This document shows, piece by piece, positions 6,617 to 15,537 of a stretch of DNA of 35,382 bases (its first letter is position 1; each line of letters begins with the position of its first letter). The notes under the pieces are model-generated. The model was not told the origin of the DNA, made no database searches, and saw only the letters and a program-made list of their open reading frames with translations. Where the stretch lies: the NCBI GenBank assembly GCA_915063485.1, contig CAJZDJ010000006.1, positions 1 to 35,382 on the forward strand. Direction: 5' to 3'. The position numbers and the translations under genes were made by a program. The DNA is from an uncultured Actinomyces sp. GTDB taxonomy: Bacteria; Actinomycetota; Actinomycetes; Actinomycetales; Actinomycetaceae.

Positions 6617-7777
6617 TCAGGCCTGCGGGCGCAGCTGCACCATCAATGATTCCAGGGCTAGCAGCGGCGAAACATAGGTTTTTAGGCGGGCGCGGCACTG
6701 CTCTACAGCAGCCACCCTAGCCAGTGTCTGCTCAGCCGTGGAGTTAGCTGCCACCTGGGCAATCTCTTGTTCCAGATCAAGGTTGACACTGTCTAACTGA
6801 CTGCCCAGTTGACGTGAAAGCACGTCGCGATAGAAAGACAGCAGATCCACCATGGCCCGGTCTAACACGTCAGTTACCGCGCGCTTAGCGCGACGTTTCT
6901 GGTTGTCTTCCAGGGCTTTGATCTGGCCGCGCATAGCCGGAGGAATACGGCTCTCCCCCTCTAAGCCAAGGGTGCGGATCAGGGCCGCTTTTTCTTGGGC
7001 GTCGCGGGCTGTGGAGGCAGATTCAGCTTCTTTTTCAGCCTGTTCTAGCAGGTCAGAGGCCGCAAAAACGGCGTCACCCACGCTGCGCAGCGAGATCGGG
7101 GCGGACATAAGCGCCCGGCGTCGCTCCCAGGCCCCCTCATCTTTGGCCAGATGGCGGGCCAAACCGATATGGGACTGGCTGGCCCTAGCGGCCCGCAAAG
7201 CCAGCTGAGGCTCGGCGCCGTCGCGCTTAACTAAAAGATCAGCCACCGCCTGCGCGCTGGGCACACATAGCCGCACCAGGCGACAGCGCGAGCGAATGGT
7301 GGGTAAAACGTCCTCGCTGGAGGGCGTGCACAGCAGCCACACCGTATAGGGCGGCGGCTCCTCAATGCTTTTAAGCAGCACGTTTGTGGTGCGCTCATCC
7401 ATACGGTCGGCGTCTTCCACCAGGATTACCCGCCAGCGCCCCTGCCAGGGCATCCGCCCGGCCTGCTCAATCAGGCTTTTAACCTCATCGATGGTGATAA
7501 TCATGCGGTCGGTGACTAGACGCACCACATCTGGGTGAGTGCCGGCCAGGGTTTGGCGGCAGCCCTCACACTGGCCGCAGCCAGGCTCAGCGCCAGTACA
7601 TTCAAGGGCTGCAGCAAAGGCTAGTGCGGCGGTGGATCTACCTGATCCGGGCGGGCCGGTAACTAGCCAGGCGTGAGACATGGCGGCTGTGGGCACTTGT
7701 GGGCGTGCCCCCGTGGCGGCGGCCTGGAATGTGGCCACCACCTGCGCTTGCCCAACCAGCTCGTCCCATACGCTCAT
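6617..7777 (-). CDS. holB: DNA polymerase III subunit delta'
   Basis: 386 residues, a clamp-loader AAA+ subunit that helps load the sliding clamp onto primed DNA. The Walker A-like loop GPPGSGRST (41-49) is followed by a four-Cys zinc module (Cys60, 67, 70, 73). VEDADRM is the Walker B region, and TIRSRCR carries the arginine-finger SRC motif. Its start codon overlaps the stop of tmk by four bases (ATGA), indicating translational coupling. The tmk-holB pair is a common actinobacterial arrangement. Confidence 0.92.
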   Translation of the reverse strand: MSVWDELVGQAQVVATFQAAATGARPQVPTAAMSHAWLVTGPPGSGRSTAALAFAAALECTGAEPGCGQCEGCRQTLAGTHPDVVRLVTDRMIITIDEVKSLIEQAGRMPWQGRWRVILVEDADRMDERTTNVLLKSIEEPPPYTVWLLCTPSSEDVLPTIRSRCRLVRLCVPSAQAVADLLVKRDGAEPQLALRAARASQSHIGLARHLAKDEGAWERRRALMSAPISLRSVGDAVFAASDLLEQAEKEAESASTARDAQEKAALIRTLGLEGESRIPPAMRGQIKALEDNQKRRAKRAVTDVLDRAMVDLLSFYRDVLSRQLGSQLDSVNLDLEQEIAQVAANSTAEQTLARVAAVEQCRARLKTYVSPLLALESLMVQLRPQA

Positions 7778-8436
7778 GCGTCAATAATTCCGCGTTCTTT
7801 CAGCAGTTCGCTAACCAACGCGCGCACCTGGGTAGCTATCTGCTCAATTTCAACGCTGGCGTCAATGATTTTTATGCGTTCTGGTTCTTGCTCGGCCAGG
7901 CGATGGAACTGTTCGCGCAGGCGATACTGAAATTGCAGGCCTTCAGCTTCAATCGCGTCGCTCTTGCCACTACGGGTATGTACGCGCTTGGCGGCAAGCT
8001 GCGGATCCGCGTCTAGCAGCATAGTCAGGTCTGGCAGCAGGTTGTCGGTGGCCCACATGGACAGGTCACGTACCTCCTTGGCTCCCAGGCACCTGGCGGC
8101 ACCCTGATAGGCCACGGATGAGTCAATGTAACGGTCCGTCACCACCACCTGACCAGCCGCTAAAGCCGGGTTTATCAGCTCATTTACGTGCTGGGCGCGG
8201 TCGGCTGCGAACAGTAGTGCCTCAGCTTTAGCGGTTATTTGCGTCCGCTGTGCATTTTCCGACGCCGTCCCCAGCAGCAGGGAGCGCAGCTGGGCGCCCA
8301 GGGCGGTGGCGCCAGGCTCACGGGTGCGACGTACGCTTAACCCCTGGTCTTCAAGCCAGTTGGTAAGCAGCTCTACCTGGGTGGTTTTGCCAACCCCGTC
8401 GCCACCTTCGAAGCTGATAAAAACTCCGCGCCCCAT
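7774..8436 (-). CDS. tmk: Thymidylate kinase
   Basis: 220 residues. Phosphorylates dTMP to dTDP with ATP. The P-loop FEGGDGVGKTT (9-19) is intact, TREPGA (38-43) is the dTMP-binding segment, and TDRYIDSSVAYQG (100-112) is the DRY/H region. The length is normal for the family. The start codon directly follows the topA stop with no gap, and the end overlaps holB, so topA, tmk and holB probably share a transcript. Confidence 0.95.
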   Translation of the reverse strand: MGRGVFISFEGGDGVGKTTQVELLTNWLEDQGLSVRRTREPGATALGAQLRSLLLGTASENAQRTQITAKAEALLFAADRAQHVNELINPALAAGQVVVTDRYIDSSVAYQGAARCLGAKEVRDLSMWATDNLLPDLTMLLDADPQLAAKRVHTRSGKSDAIEAEGLQFQYRLREQFHRLAEQEPERIKIIDASVEIEQIATQVRALVSELLKERGIIDA

Positions 8437-11301
8437 TTAGGCCTCGCTAGCCTCAGCGGCCTTGGCTGCCCTGGTCTTAGCTGCACTGGTTTTGGTACCA
8501 GCGGTCTTGGTACCAGCAGCCTTCTTAGCGGTAGTCGACTTTGTGGCAGTCTTCTTCTCGGCGGCCTTAGTGGCAGCCTTGGTAGTGGCCTTCTTAGTGG
8601 TGGCCTTTTTAGCTGCGGTCTTAGTTGCCGCCTTTTTGGTGGTGGTCTTCTTAGCGGCAGTCTTCTTAGCCGGGCCCTTGGCGCGCTTTTCAGCCAAACG
8701 CTCATAGGCCAGCTCAGGGGTAACGGTGGCTGGGTCGTCGTCGCGGCGCAGGGTCACATTGGTTTTACCGTCAGTGAAGTAGGGGCCAAAACGCCCGTCC
8801 TTAATAACCACCGGTAGCCCAGAGTTAGGGTCAGTGCCCAGTTCACGCAGCGGGCCCTTGGGAGCAGCCGCGCCACGCCTACGCTTGGGCTGGCTAAACA
8901 GCTCCAGCGCCTGCTCTAGGGTCACCGTGAACAGCTCCGCCTCGGTTTCTAGCGAACGAGACTCCTTGCCCTTGGTTAGGTAGGGGCCGTAGCGACCGTT
9001 TTGGGCGGTGATTTCTACGCCTTCAGCATCCGTGCCCACCACGCGCGGCAAGCTCAGTAACTTAAGGGCGTCGTCGAGAGTGACACTGGACAGGCTCATG
9101 TCTTTAAACAGACTGGCAGTGCGGGGCTTAGCCTTAGCTGCCTTACGGGTACGCTTTTTACCCTCAGTTTCTGCCTCCGGTTCCGGCTCTGGCAAAACCT
9201 CGGAAACGTAAGGCCCAAAACGCCCACTCTTGGCCACAATCATGTGCCCAGTTTCGGGGTCAACACCCAGCTCACGGCCATCTTCAGCGGCTACCGTAAA
9301 CAGCTCGTGGGCCTTAGCCACGCTGAGCTCGTCAGGGGCCAGGTCTGCGGGCACATTAGCCCGCTTACCTTCAGCATCCTCCAGGTAGGGGCCGTAGCGG
9401 CCCACACGCAGGGTGATACCGTCACCAATTTCCATGGAGTTAACCGCCCGGGCATCAATTTCACCCAGGTTATCCACCAAAGTTTTTAGGCCCGCGCCGT
9501 GAATATTGGCTTGCGGGTCAGCGGCTATATCGCCGTTATAGAAGCGACGCAGCCAAGCCACGCGCTCTTCTTCACCCAGCGCAATACGGTCCAGGTCAGC
9601 CTCCATGGAGGCGGTGAAGTCATAATCCACCATCTGCGCGAAGTTTTCTTCCAGCAGACGGGTGACGGCGAAAGCCAGCCACGTGGGCACCAACGCCTGG
9701 CCCCGGTGATCCACATAGCCACGATCGCTAATTACGCTCATGATCGAGGCATAGGTGGAGGGACGGCCAATTTCGCGCTCTTCCAGGGCCTTAACCAGTG
9801 AAGCTTCGGTGTAGCGCGGCGGCGGGGTGGTTTCGTGCCCAGAGGCCTGCACCTGGCGGGTTTCCAGCTCCTGACCAGTGCTTACTTCCGGCAGACGCAC
9901 ATCTTTAGCGTCACCCTCATAGCGGTCAGCGTCGCGGCCTTCCTCATAGGCGGCTAGGAATCCCTTAAAGGTAATTACTGTTCCCGACGCCGTCAGTTCA
10001 GCCTGCTTAAAGCTCGCGTCCCCGTTTAGAGGGGCCTGCACATGGATCACAGCGGTAGAGCCGGTGGCGTTAGCCATCTGCGAGGCTACCGTGCGCTTCC
10101 AAATCAGCTCATACAGCTTGAACTGCACCGGCTGCAGGGAGTCTTTAACCTCGCTGGGGGTGCGGAAGTGGTCACCAGCAGGGCGGATAGCTTCGTGTGC
10201 TTCCTGGGCGCCCTTGTTTTTGGTGGCGTAAACACGCGGCTTTTCGGCCACATACTGGCTACCGTAAAGCTCACCGATCTGGGTGCGGGCGGCGGCCACA
10301 GCCTGGCTGGAAAGCGCGGTGGAGTCGGTACGCATATAGGTGATGTACCCGGACTCGTATAGGCCCTGGGCTACACGCATAGTGTCACGCGAGTTCAGGC
10401 GCAGTTTACGTGAGGCCTCCTGCTGCAAGGTGGAGGTAGTAAACGGCGGAGCTGGACGGCGCGTGTAAGGGCGGGTTTCCACCTTGCCCACCTGGGCTTG
10501 GGACTGCTCAATAGCCTGCGCCACGGCCTGCGCGTCAGCCTCATGCAGGTGCACCACCTTGGCGGCCTGAGCCTGTGAAGTTAGTGCGGCGTCGTCGGCA
10601 AAATCGCGGCCAGTAGCCACCCGGCGCCCATCCAGGGAGACCAGGCGGGTAGCAAACTCACTGTCGTCGGCGGCAAAAGTAGCCTCCACACCCCAGTAAC
10701 TGGCGGGAATGAAAGCCATGCGCTCACGTTCACGCTCCACCACCAGGCGCGTGGCCACAGACTGCACACGGCCAGCCGAAAGCCCCTGACGGATCTTGCG
10801 CCACAGCACCGGGGAAATTTCGTAACCCACCAGGCGGTCCAGGATACGGCGGGTTTCCTGGGCATCTACCCGGTGAATATCGATTTCGCGGGTGTTATCC
10901 AGGGCGCGGGTGATGGCTTCACGGGTAATCTCCGTGAAAGTCATGCGGCGCACGGGAACCTTAGGCTTAAGCACCTCTTTTAGGTGCCAAGCGATAGCTT
11001 CACCCTCGCGGTCATCATCAGTGGCCAGGTAAAGCTCATCAGCTTCCTTCAGGTGGCGTTTAAGTTCAGCCACCACCTTTTTCTTATCCGGGTTAACCAC
11101 GTAGTAGGGGGTGAAGTTACCCTCCACGTCCACGGCAAACTTCCCGAAGGGGCCCTTTTTCATATTGGCCGGCAGCTCGGAAGGCTGAGGCAAGTCACGG
11201 ATATGCCCAATGGAGGCCTGGACGTCGTAGTCCGCGCCTAAATAGTTTGAAATTGACTTAATTTTGTTCGGGGACTCGACAATCACGAGCTTGCGTGACA
11301 C
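8437..11301 (-). CDS. topA: DNA topoisomerase I
   Basis: 954 residues, type IA topoisomerase that relaxes negative supercoils. The Toprim domain shows ESPNK (9-13) and the acidic DDDREGE (95-101). The catalytic Tyr is Tyr322 in YITYMRTDS. The C-terminal part has four GR(Y/F)GPY repeats typical of actinobacterial enzymes in place of zinc fingers, then a tail of about 90 residues almost entirely Lys, Ala and Thr, which in relatives binds DNA and supports processivity. The start has TAGGAGGAAAG upstream. It leads the tmk-holB group. Confidence 0.97.
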   Translation of the reverse strand: MSRKLVIVESPNKIKSISNYLGADYDVQASIGHIRDLPQPSELPANMKKGPFGKFAVDVEGNFTPYYVVNPDKKKVVAELKRHLKEADELYLATDDDREGEAIAWHLKEVLKPKVPVRRMTFTEITREAITRALDNTREIDIHRVDAQETRRILDRLVGYEISPVLWRKIRQGLSAGRVQSVATRLVVERERERMAFIPASYWGVEATFAADDSEFATRLVSLDGRRVATGRDFADDAALTSQAQAAKVVHLHEADAQAVAQAIEQSQAQVGKVETRPYTRRPAPPFTTSTLQQEASRKLRLNSRDTMRVAQGLYESGYITYMRTDSTALSSQAVAAARTQIGELYGSQYVAEKPRVYATKNKGAQEAHEAIRPAGDHFRTPSEVKDSLQPVQFKLYELIWKRTVASQMANATGSTAVIHVQAPLNGDASFKQAELTASGTVITFKGFLAAYEEGRDADRYEGDAKDVRLPEVSTGQELETRQVQASGHETTPPPRYTEASLVKALEEREIGRPSTYASIMSVISDRGYVDHRGQALVPTWLAFAVTRLLEENFAQMVDYDFTASMEADLDRIALGEEERVAWLRRFYNGDIAADPQANIHGAGLKTLVDNLGEIDARAVNSMEIGDGITLRVGRYGPYLEDAEGKRANVPADLAPDELSVAKAHELFTVAAEDGRELGVDPETGHMIVAKSGRFGPYVSEVLPEPEPEAETEGKKRTRKAAKAKPRTASLFKDMSLSSVTLDDALKLLSLPRVVGTDAEGVEITAQNGRYGPYLTKGKESRSLETEAELFTVTLEQALELFSQPKRRRGAAAPKGPLRELGTDPNSGLPVVIKDGRFGPYFTDGKTNVTLRRDDDPATVTPELAYERLAEKRAKGPAKKTAAKKTTTKKAATKTAAKKATTKKATTKAATKAAEKKTATKSTTAKKAAGTKTAGTKTSAAKTRAAKAAEASEA

Positions 11302-11417
11302 GACTTTCCTCCTACATCCCGGTTCTCTTGCCGCCGTTGAACTAGGTTAGCGAGGCAAGGGCGCGCAGGCTCGCGCCGACACACCTATATATCAGCGTAG
11401 CCTAGATTTTATGTAAT

Positions 11418-12242
11418 TTACTTTAAGCCCAGTTTAACCAGGCGCGACATGCCCAGGGCACTGACTGCCCCAAAACCGCCCACTCCTACCAGGTAGGCCG
11501 TGAACTGCAGGGAGCCAAACAGATAGAAATTACGGTAAGCAGCAGAGGCCAACATCACCACCAGCGCCAAACTCAGGTAGCCACCCAGCGAAAGCAGGTA
11601 GCGCGCCAGTTTTGAGCCCGGCAGGCCGCGATACTCGTCTGTTCCCCAAGCCCCAGCCGCGAGCGCCACAAAACCCCAGGTGAAGGCCACTGCGGCGGCG
11701 GCAATGATGTCTGAGGGACGGTGCCATTGGCATACCAGGGTGGACCAGCCCATGAAGAAGGTGAAACCGGCCCCCACCCAGGCGGCAATCACACGCCAGG
11801 CGGGCGGCACTACCAGCAGCAGGGCTACGGCAATGGAGGCGGCCACGCCGGTGTGTCCTGAGGGTAGGGTGTTGGCGGCGTCGACGCGTTGACTGTAGCC
11901 CCAGTCTGGGCGGGTGAAGACGAAGTGTTTAAGTGCCTGGATGGTTACGTTGGTGCCTACTACGACGGCGGTGGCCCACAGAGCGGCGCGGGGGCGGCGC
12001 CTGAGCAGGGCAATGGCTAGGGTGGCGATTATGGCCACCACGATTAGCGGCACAGATACGGCGTTTAGTAGTGCGCGGGCCTGGTCATCAATCCTGGCCG
12101 CACCCCAGTAGGAGCCTTTGAAGGCGGCGTCGTCGATAAACTGCCCTTCACGCGTGTTTACCAGCAACGCCCACGACCCCCACACCAGTATGGTGAAGAG
12201 TAGGGCGTAGACGCAGGCTATGCGGCGAGCAAGTTTTGACAT
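11418..12242 (-). CDS. PAP2-superfamily membrane phosphatase
   Basis: 274 residues with about six to seven membrane helices and the three-part phosphatidic acid phosphatase motif: KHFVFTRPDW, then PSGH, then CQWHRPSDIIAA (with the catalytic His). Such enzymes remove phosphate from lipid phosphates, for example undecaprenyl pyrophosphate or phosphatidic acid. The substrate is not determined. I prefer the ATG at 12242, with GAGG just before it, over an in-frame TTG twelve codons upstream. It has no obvious operon partner. Confidence 0.85.
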   Translation of the reverse strand: MSKLARRIACVYALLFTILVWGSWALLVNTREGQFIDDAAFKGSYWGAARIDDQARALLNAVSVPLIVVAIIATLAIALLRRRPRAALWATAVVVGTNVTIQALKHFVFTRPDWGYSQRVDAANTLPSGHTGVAASIAVALLLVVPPAWRVIAAWVGAGFTFFMGWSTLVCQWHRPSDIIAAAAVAFTWGFVALAAGAWGTDEYRGLPGSKLARYLLSLGGYLSLALVVMLASAAYRNFYLFGSLQFTAYLVGVGGFGAVSALGMSRLVKLGLK

Positions 12243-12382
12243 AACCTCAGACCTTACAGGTAACGAAACGATAAACAACTAATTGTGACCCTAAAGACGC
12301 TATTAGCTAAGTCCGTTTGTGGCAAATTTGCGCACAGGCTTAAGCCGCGCCTGGCGGGGGTAATTTTTGCGCTGCGCTGCTT

Positions 12383-14122
12383 TTAGACGATAGTAACCAT
12401 CCCCGTGTGAGCAAAAGTCCTGGTGGCAGCCACCATGTCGGCCAGGACTGCAGCTGGGTCTTCACTGGTTAGTGAGGCCACGGCGGCAGCGATTTGGGCA
12501 ACAGTGAGCAGTCCCTCATCTGAGGCGCTCAGTAGGGCCACCTCGGGCATCCCTACCGCTATTACGCGTCCGAACCCTTCGGCTTGGCGTATCACTGGCG
12601 CGGTGGGCACGGGTGTGGGGGTGAGGGCTTCTTCTTTGCTTAGGCCCGACGCCGTGCGTAGCTTAAGTGCGGCTACTTGCGCGTCATCTAGGCCGCGTAG
12701 GGTTTCGTGGGCGGCAATCACTTGGGCTACGTGTTCGCCTAGCGCTCCTTGGCCGCTGGTGGGGACTTCTTCCAGGACCCGCCAGGGCTCGACGGCGGCG
12801 CTGGGGGCTGCGGTGTCGCTGGCAGGTTCTTCTGGGGCGGTTTGCCCTTCTAGAGCGGTGCCGCCGGGGCCGCTGGTAGCTGCGACGCTGGGGGCGTGGA
12901 ACACCAGGTAGCCCATACCCACGCCGCTTACCTGGCGTGAGTCGAAGTCTTCTTGCCAGGCAGCCAGGGCGTTTTCAAAGGCGACGGCGCTGCGTTCAGG
13001 GGTGAGCCCGCCGTCGCGCAGCCACATGGCGGCATACTCCACCGGGTCTTGCACTTCGCGCTGAATAATCCAGGCATCTAAGCTCTTGCCGATCCACTGG
13101 TTTACGCTGGTGCGCCAGCTGGTGCCTTCGCGATGTTCCCAGTTGCCGAGCATGACGGCCACGCCGTCGGGGTTTAGGTGATCTTCCAGCCCACGCACCA
13201 GGGCGGGCAGGATGGGACCACCGGCGTCGCGGTACTCCATTAGCGGCAATCCGGCCTGGCGCACGCTGGGTGGGGTGATCACAAAGGGCGGGTTGGAGAC
13301 GATTAGGTCAAAGCGTTGGCCAGCCACAGGCTCTAGCAAATTGCCTCGACGTAGCTGCACACGGGTGCTATCTACCCCGGCCAGGGCCACGTTGAAGGCG
13401 GTAAATTCTAGGGCGCGCGTGGAAATGTCGGTGGCCACTACCTGGCGCACGTGGCGCAGCAGGTAGAGGGTTTGGATGCCGCAGCCTACCCCCAGGTCTA
13501 GGGCGGTTTCTACCGGTTTGCGTGGGGTTAGGGCGGCTAGGGTCAGCCCGGCGCGGCCAATTCCCAGCACATGATCGGGAGCTAGGGCCTGGCCGGTGAC
13601 TAGTTCACCCAGGTCACTGGCTACCCACCAGCGCACGGATCCGTGGGCGTCTTGAGCTTCGTGGGGACGCAGGTCGACGGCGGGGGCGTAGTGCTGCTCT
13701 CCGCTGGCGCTTTGCGTGGGCACCACCAGGCCAATAGAGAGGGCCCCGGCCACGCCGGTGCGCGGCAGAGCGGTTTCGAGGGCGACGGCGCTGACTGGCT
13801 CGCCTAGCATGAACAGCGCGGTCAGTACCGCCACCTTGTAGTCCGCGACGTCTCCGGCTTGGGATGCGTTGGCAACTGAGCTGGTGCTATCTGCGCCAGT
13901 AGCCGGGCTGGGCTTGTCTGAGCTGGTGCTAGCGGCGCCGGCCCCGGCAGCCAGAGCGCGGCGCACCACCCGCAAAGCCGGAGCCCGCAGCTCACGTTGC
14001 AAAGCAGCGGCAGCTACAGGCCCTAGTAAAGCCTCCACGCTTTCCACTCCCCAACCCGATTGGGCCAGGTCAGCGCGCAGTAGCGAAGCTTGCTTAGCGG
14101 TTAGGCGGGGGGCTTTGGGCAT
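12383..14122 (-). CDS. Class I SAM-dependent methyltransferase (HemK/RsmC-like)
   Basis: 579 residues. A helical N-terminal region (1-200) precedes a Rossmann methyltransferase core: DLGVGCGIQ (209-217) binds SAM, TDIS (231-234) follows strand 2, and SNPPF (276-280) is the NPPF motif of N-methyltransferases acting on Gln, adenine or guanine. The C-terminal 190 residues are a separate Ala-rich domain seen in actinobacterial homologues. The substrate cannot be assigned; a protein or rRNA amino group is likely. Residues about 60-92 are a low-complexity Ser/Ala insert. It lies nine bases after the EEP gene and may be co-transcribed with it. Confidence 0.8.
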   Translation of the reverse strand: MPKAPRLTAKQASLLRADLAQSGWGVESVEALLGPVAAAALQRELRAPALRVVRRALAAGAGAASTSSDKPSPATGADSTSSVANASQAGDVADYKVAVLTALFMLGEPVSAVALETALPRTGVAGALSIGLVVPTQSASGEQHYAPAVDLRPHEAQDAHGSVRWWVASDLGELVTGQALAPDHVLGIGRAGLTLAALTPRKPVETALDLGVGCGIQTLYLLRHVRQVVATDISTRALEFTAFNVALAGVDSTRVQLRRGNLLEPVAGQRFDLIVSNPPFVITPPSVRQAGLPLMEYRDAGGPILPALVRGLEDHLNPDGVAVMLGNWEHREGTSWRTSVNQWIGKSLDAWIIQREVQDPVEYAAMWLRDGGLTPERSAVAFENALAAWQEDFDSRQVSGVGMGYLVFHAPSVAATSGPGGTALEGQTAPEEPASDTAAPSAAVEPWRVLEEVPTSGQGALGEHVAQVIAAHETLRGLDDAQVAALKLRTASGLSKEEALTPTPVPTAPVIRQAEGFGRVIAVGMPEVALLSASDEGLLTVAQIAAAVASLTSEDPAAVLADMVAATRTFAHTGMVTIV

Positions 14123-14131
14123 TGGGGCTCC

Positions 14132-15121
14132 TTAGAATTCCAGATCCACCCAGGTAACTAGATGATCAGAGATAGCTAGTTTAAACGTACCCGAATCGAC
14201 CACCTGCGCGCTCGCCCCATTAGCTGGCGCTGTGGCGGCTGGCGCGCCCTGGGCTGGCGAGCCTGGCGCTGTGGCGGCTGGCTGGCCTTGAACTGCGGCA
14301 GCTGGTTGGCCGGCCGCGCCCAGAGGCGGCAGGGCATCGGTAAGGAAATGGTCAATGCGCCGGCTTGGGGCAGCCGAAGGGAAAGTAACCCCCTGCCCAA
14401 GCTGACGGCCTACCCCAATACGGGCCAAGGCGGCGTCGTCCATATTCATATCCCCACCCAAAATATGGACCCCAGGCAAACCAGCCAGCTTCCACCAGGC
14501 GTGGGCCAACTGGCGTCGAGCGGTGGTGGGGTGGGTGGCCAGGTGCACGCCAGCCACATTAAGCGGCACCTGCCCGACGCCGTCGACCAAAGTAGCCGCC
14601 AGCATCAGGCGCGTTGAAGCGGTAAACAGCGCATAGGGCAGCTTGCCACCCTCACGGCGCACAATCGTGGGCACGCCCCGCCCCAGCCGCTCCACACGCC
14701 AAGTTTGCACCGGTAGGCGCGACAAAATGGCGTTACCAAAACCGCGCAAAGGGGCCAGTGGCTCCAACACTCGCAGCGGGTCGTCACCAAAGGTGCGCAC
14801 CTGGCTGCGGCGTGGGCGGTGACGCAGGCGGTCTACTCCCCCAGCGTAGGTGGCGGCAAAACGCCAATGCGGGTAACCGGCCTGCTCAGCTAGCAAACCC
14901 GCCAAATCCACCCGGCCTGAGCGGTTTTGGTGCAAATCCACTTCCTGCAGCAAAACCACGTCAGCGTTCAGCTCACGCAGCTGCTGGGCCACCTGACTGT
15001 AAAGCTGGTGAGCAACTTGATGGCTGTAGGGCTGACCAGAAGCCACCTCGGCTAGCGTGGCAGTGTCATTGGCCCGCCCATATTGGAGGTTTGCGCTGGC
15101 CAGACGTAGTTTTGTGATCAC
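14132..15121 (-). CDS. Endonuclease/exonuclease/phosphatase (EEP) family protein
   Basis: 329 residues with EEP-fold metal and catalytic motifs in order: ANLQYGR near the N-terminus, LLQEVD, GVHLATH, GGDMNMD (the D.N motif), RRIDHF and a final SDHLVTW. These enzymes cut phosphodiester bonds in DNA, RNA or lipids; the substrate is unknown here. An Ala/Pro/Gln-rich insert of about 40 residues between RRIDHF and SDH is unusual and probably a flexible loop. The GTG start overlaps the msrB stop (GTGA), indicating translational coupling with msrB. Confidence 0.8.
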   Translation of the reverse strand: MITKLRLASANLQYGRANDTATLAEVASGQPYSHQVAHQLYSQVAQQLRELNADVVLLQEVDLHQNRSGRVDLAGLLAEQAGYPHWRFAATYAGGVDRLRHRPRRSQVRTFGDDPLRVLEPLAPLRGFGNAILSRLPVQTWRVERLGRGVPTIVRREGGKLPYALFTASTRLMLAATLVDGVGQVPLNVAGVHLATHPTTARRQLAHAWWKLAGLPGVHILGGDMNMDDAALARIGVGRQLGQGVTFPSAAPSRRIDHFLTDALPPLGAAGQPAAAVQGQPAATAPGSPAQGAPAATAPANGASAQVVDSGTFKLAISDHLVTWVDLEF

Positions 15122-15537
15122 TCTTTAGGCTCGTTAGTTGCGAAACTTAGCGCCACCGAGTTCATGCAGTAACGCTGACCGGTGGGGGTGGCGGGGGCGT
15201 CGTCGAAAACGTGGCCCAGGTGGGAGCCGCAGTTAGCGCAGCGCACCTCGGTACGCTCATAACCCAGCTTGTAATCTGAGTGCAGCGTCACCGCATCGGT
15301 TTCCTTGGGGTCATAGAAGGACGGCCAGCCACAGCCTGACTCGAACTTGGTGGTGGATTTAAACAGCTGCGCCCCGCAGGCCCGGCAAGAGTAGATGCCT
15401 TCACGGTTTTCGCTCAGCAGCTCACCGGTGAAAGGCATCTCAGTGCCGGCCTGGCGCAGCACCTCATACTCAGCCGGGTTTAGGCGCTCACGCCACTGGG
15501 CGTCAGTCAGCTGCGCAAATTCCTGGTTTCCACTCAT
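15118..15537 (-). CDS. msrB: Peptide-methionine (R)-S-oxide reductase
   Basis: 139 residues. Reduces the R form of methionine sulfoxide in proteins, using thioredoxin. The zinc site is Cys51, Cys54, Cys100 and Cys103 (CRAC and CANC). GCGWPSF (69-75) shapes the active site, and the catalytic residue is Cys124 in RYCMNS. All expected residues are present and the length is normal. It overlaps the preceding mscS-like gene by four bases and the following EEP gene by four bases, so the three form a coupled operon. Confidence 0.96.
   Translation of the reverse strand: MSGNQEFAQLTDAQWRERLNPAEYEVLRQAGTEMPFTGELLSENREGIYSCRACGAQLFKSTTKFESGCGWPSFYDPKETDAVTLHSDYKLGYERTEVRCANCGSHLGHVFDDAPATPTGQRYCMNSVALSFATNEPKE

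Noticed and set aside
8462..8707. Open frame reading as Val/Ala-rich membrane protein inside topA
   Set aside because: It is the reverse complement of the Lys/Ala/Thr tail of TopA, whose codons read backwards as hydrophobic residues.
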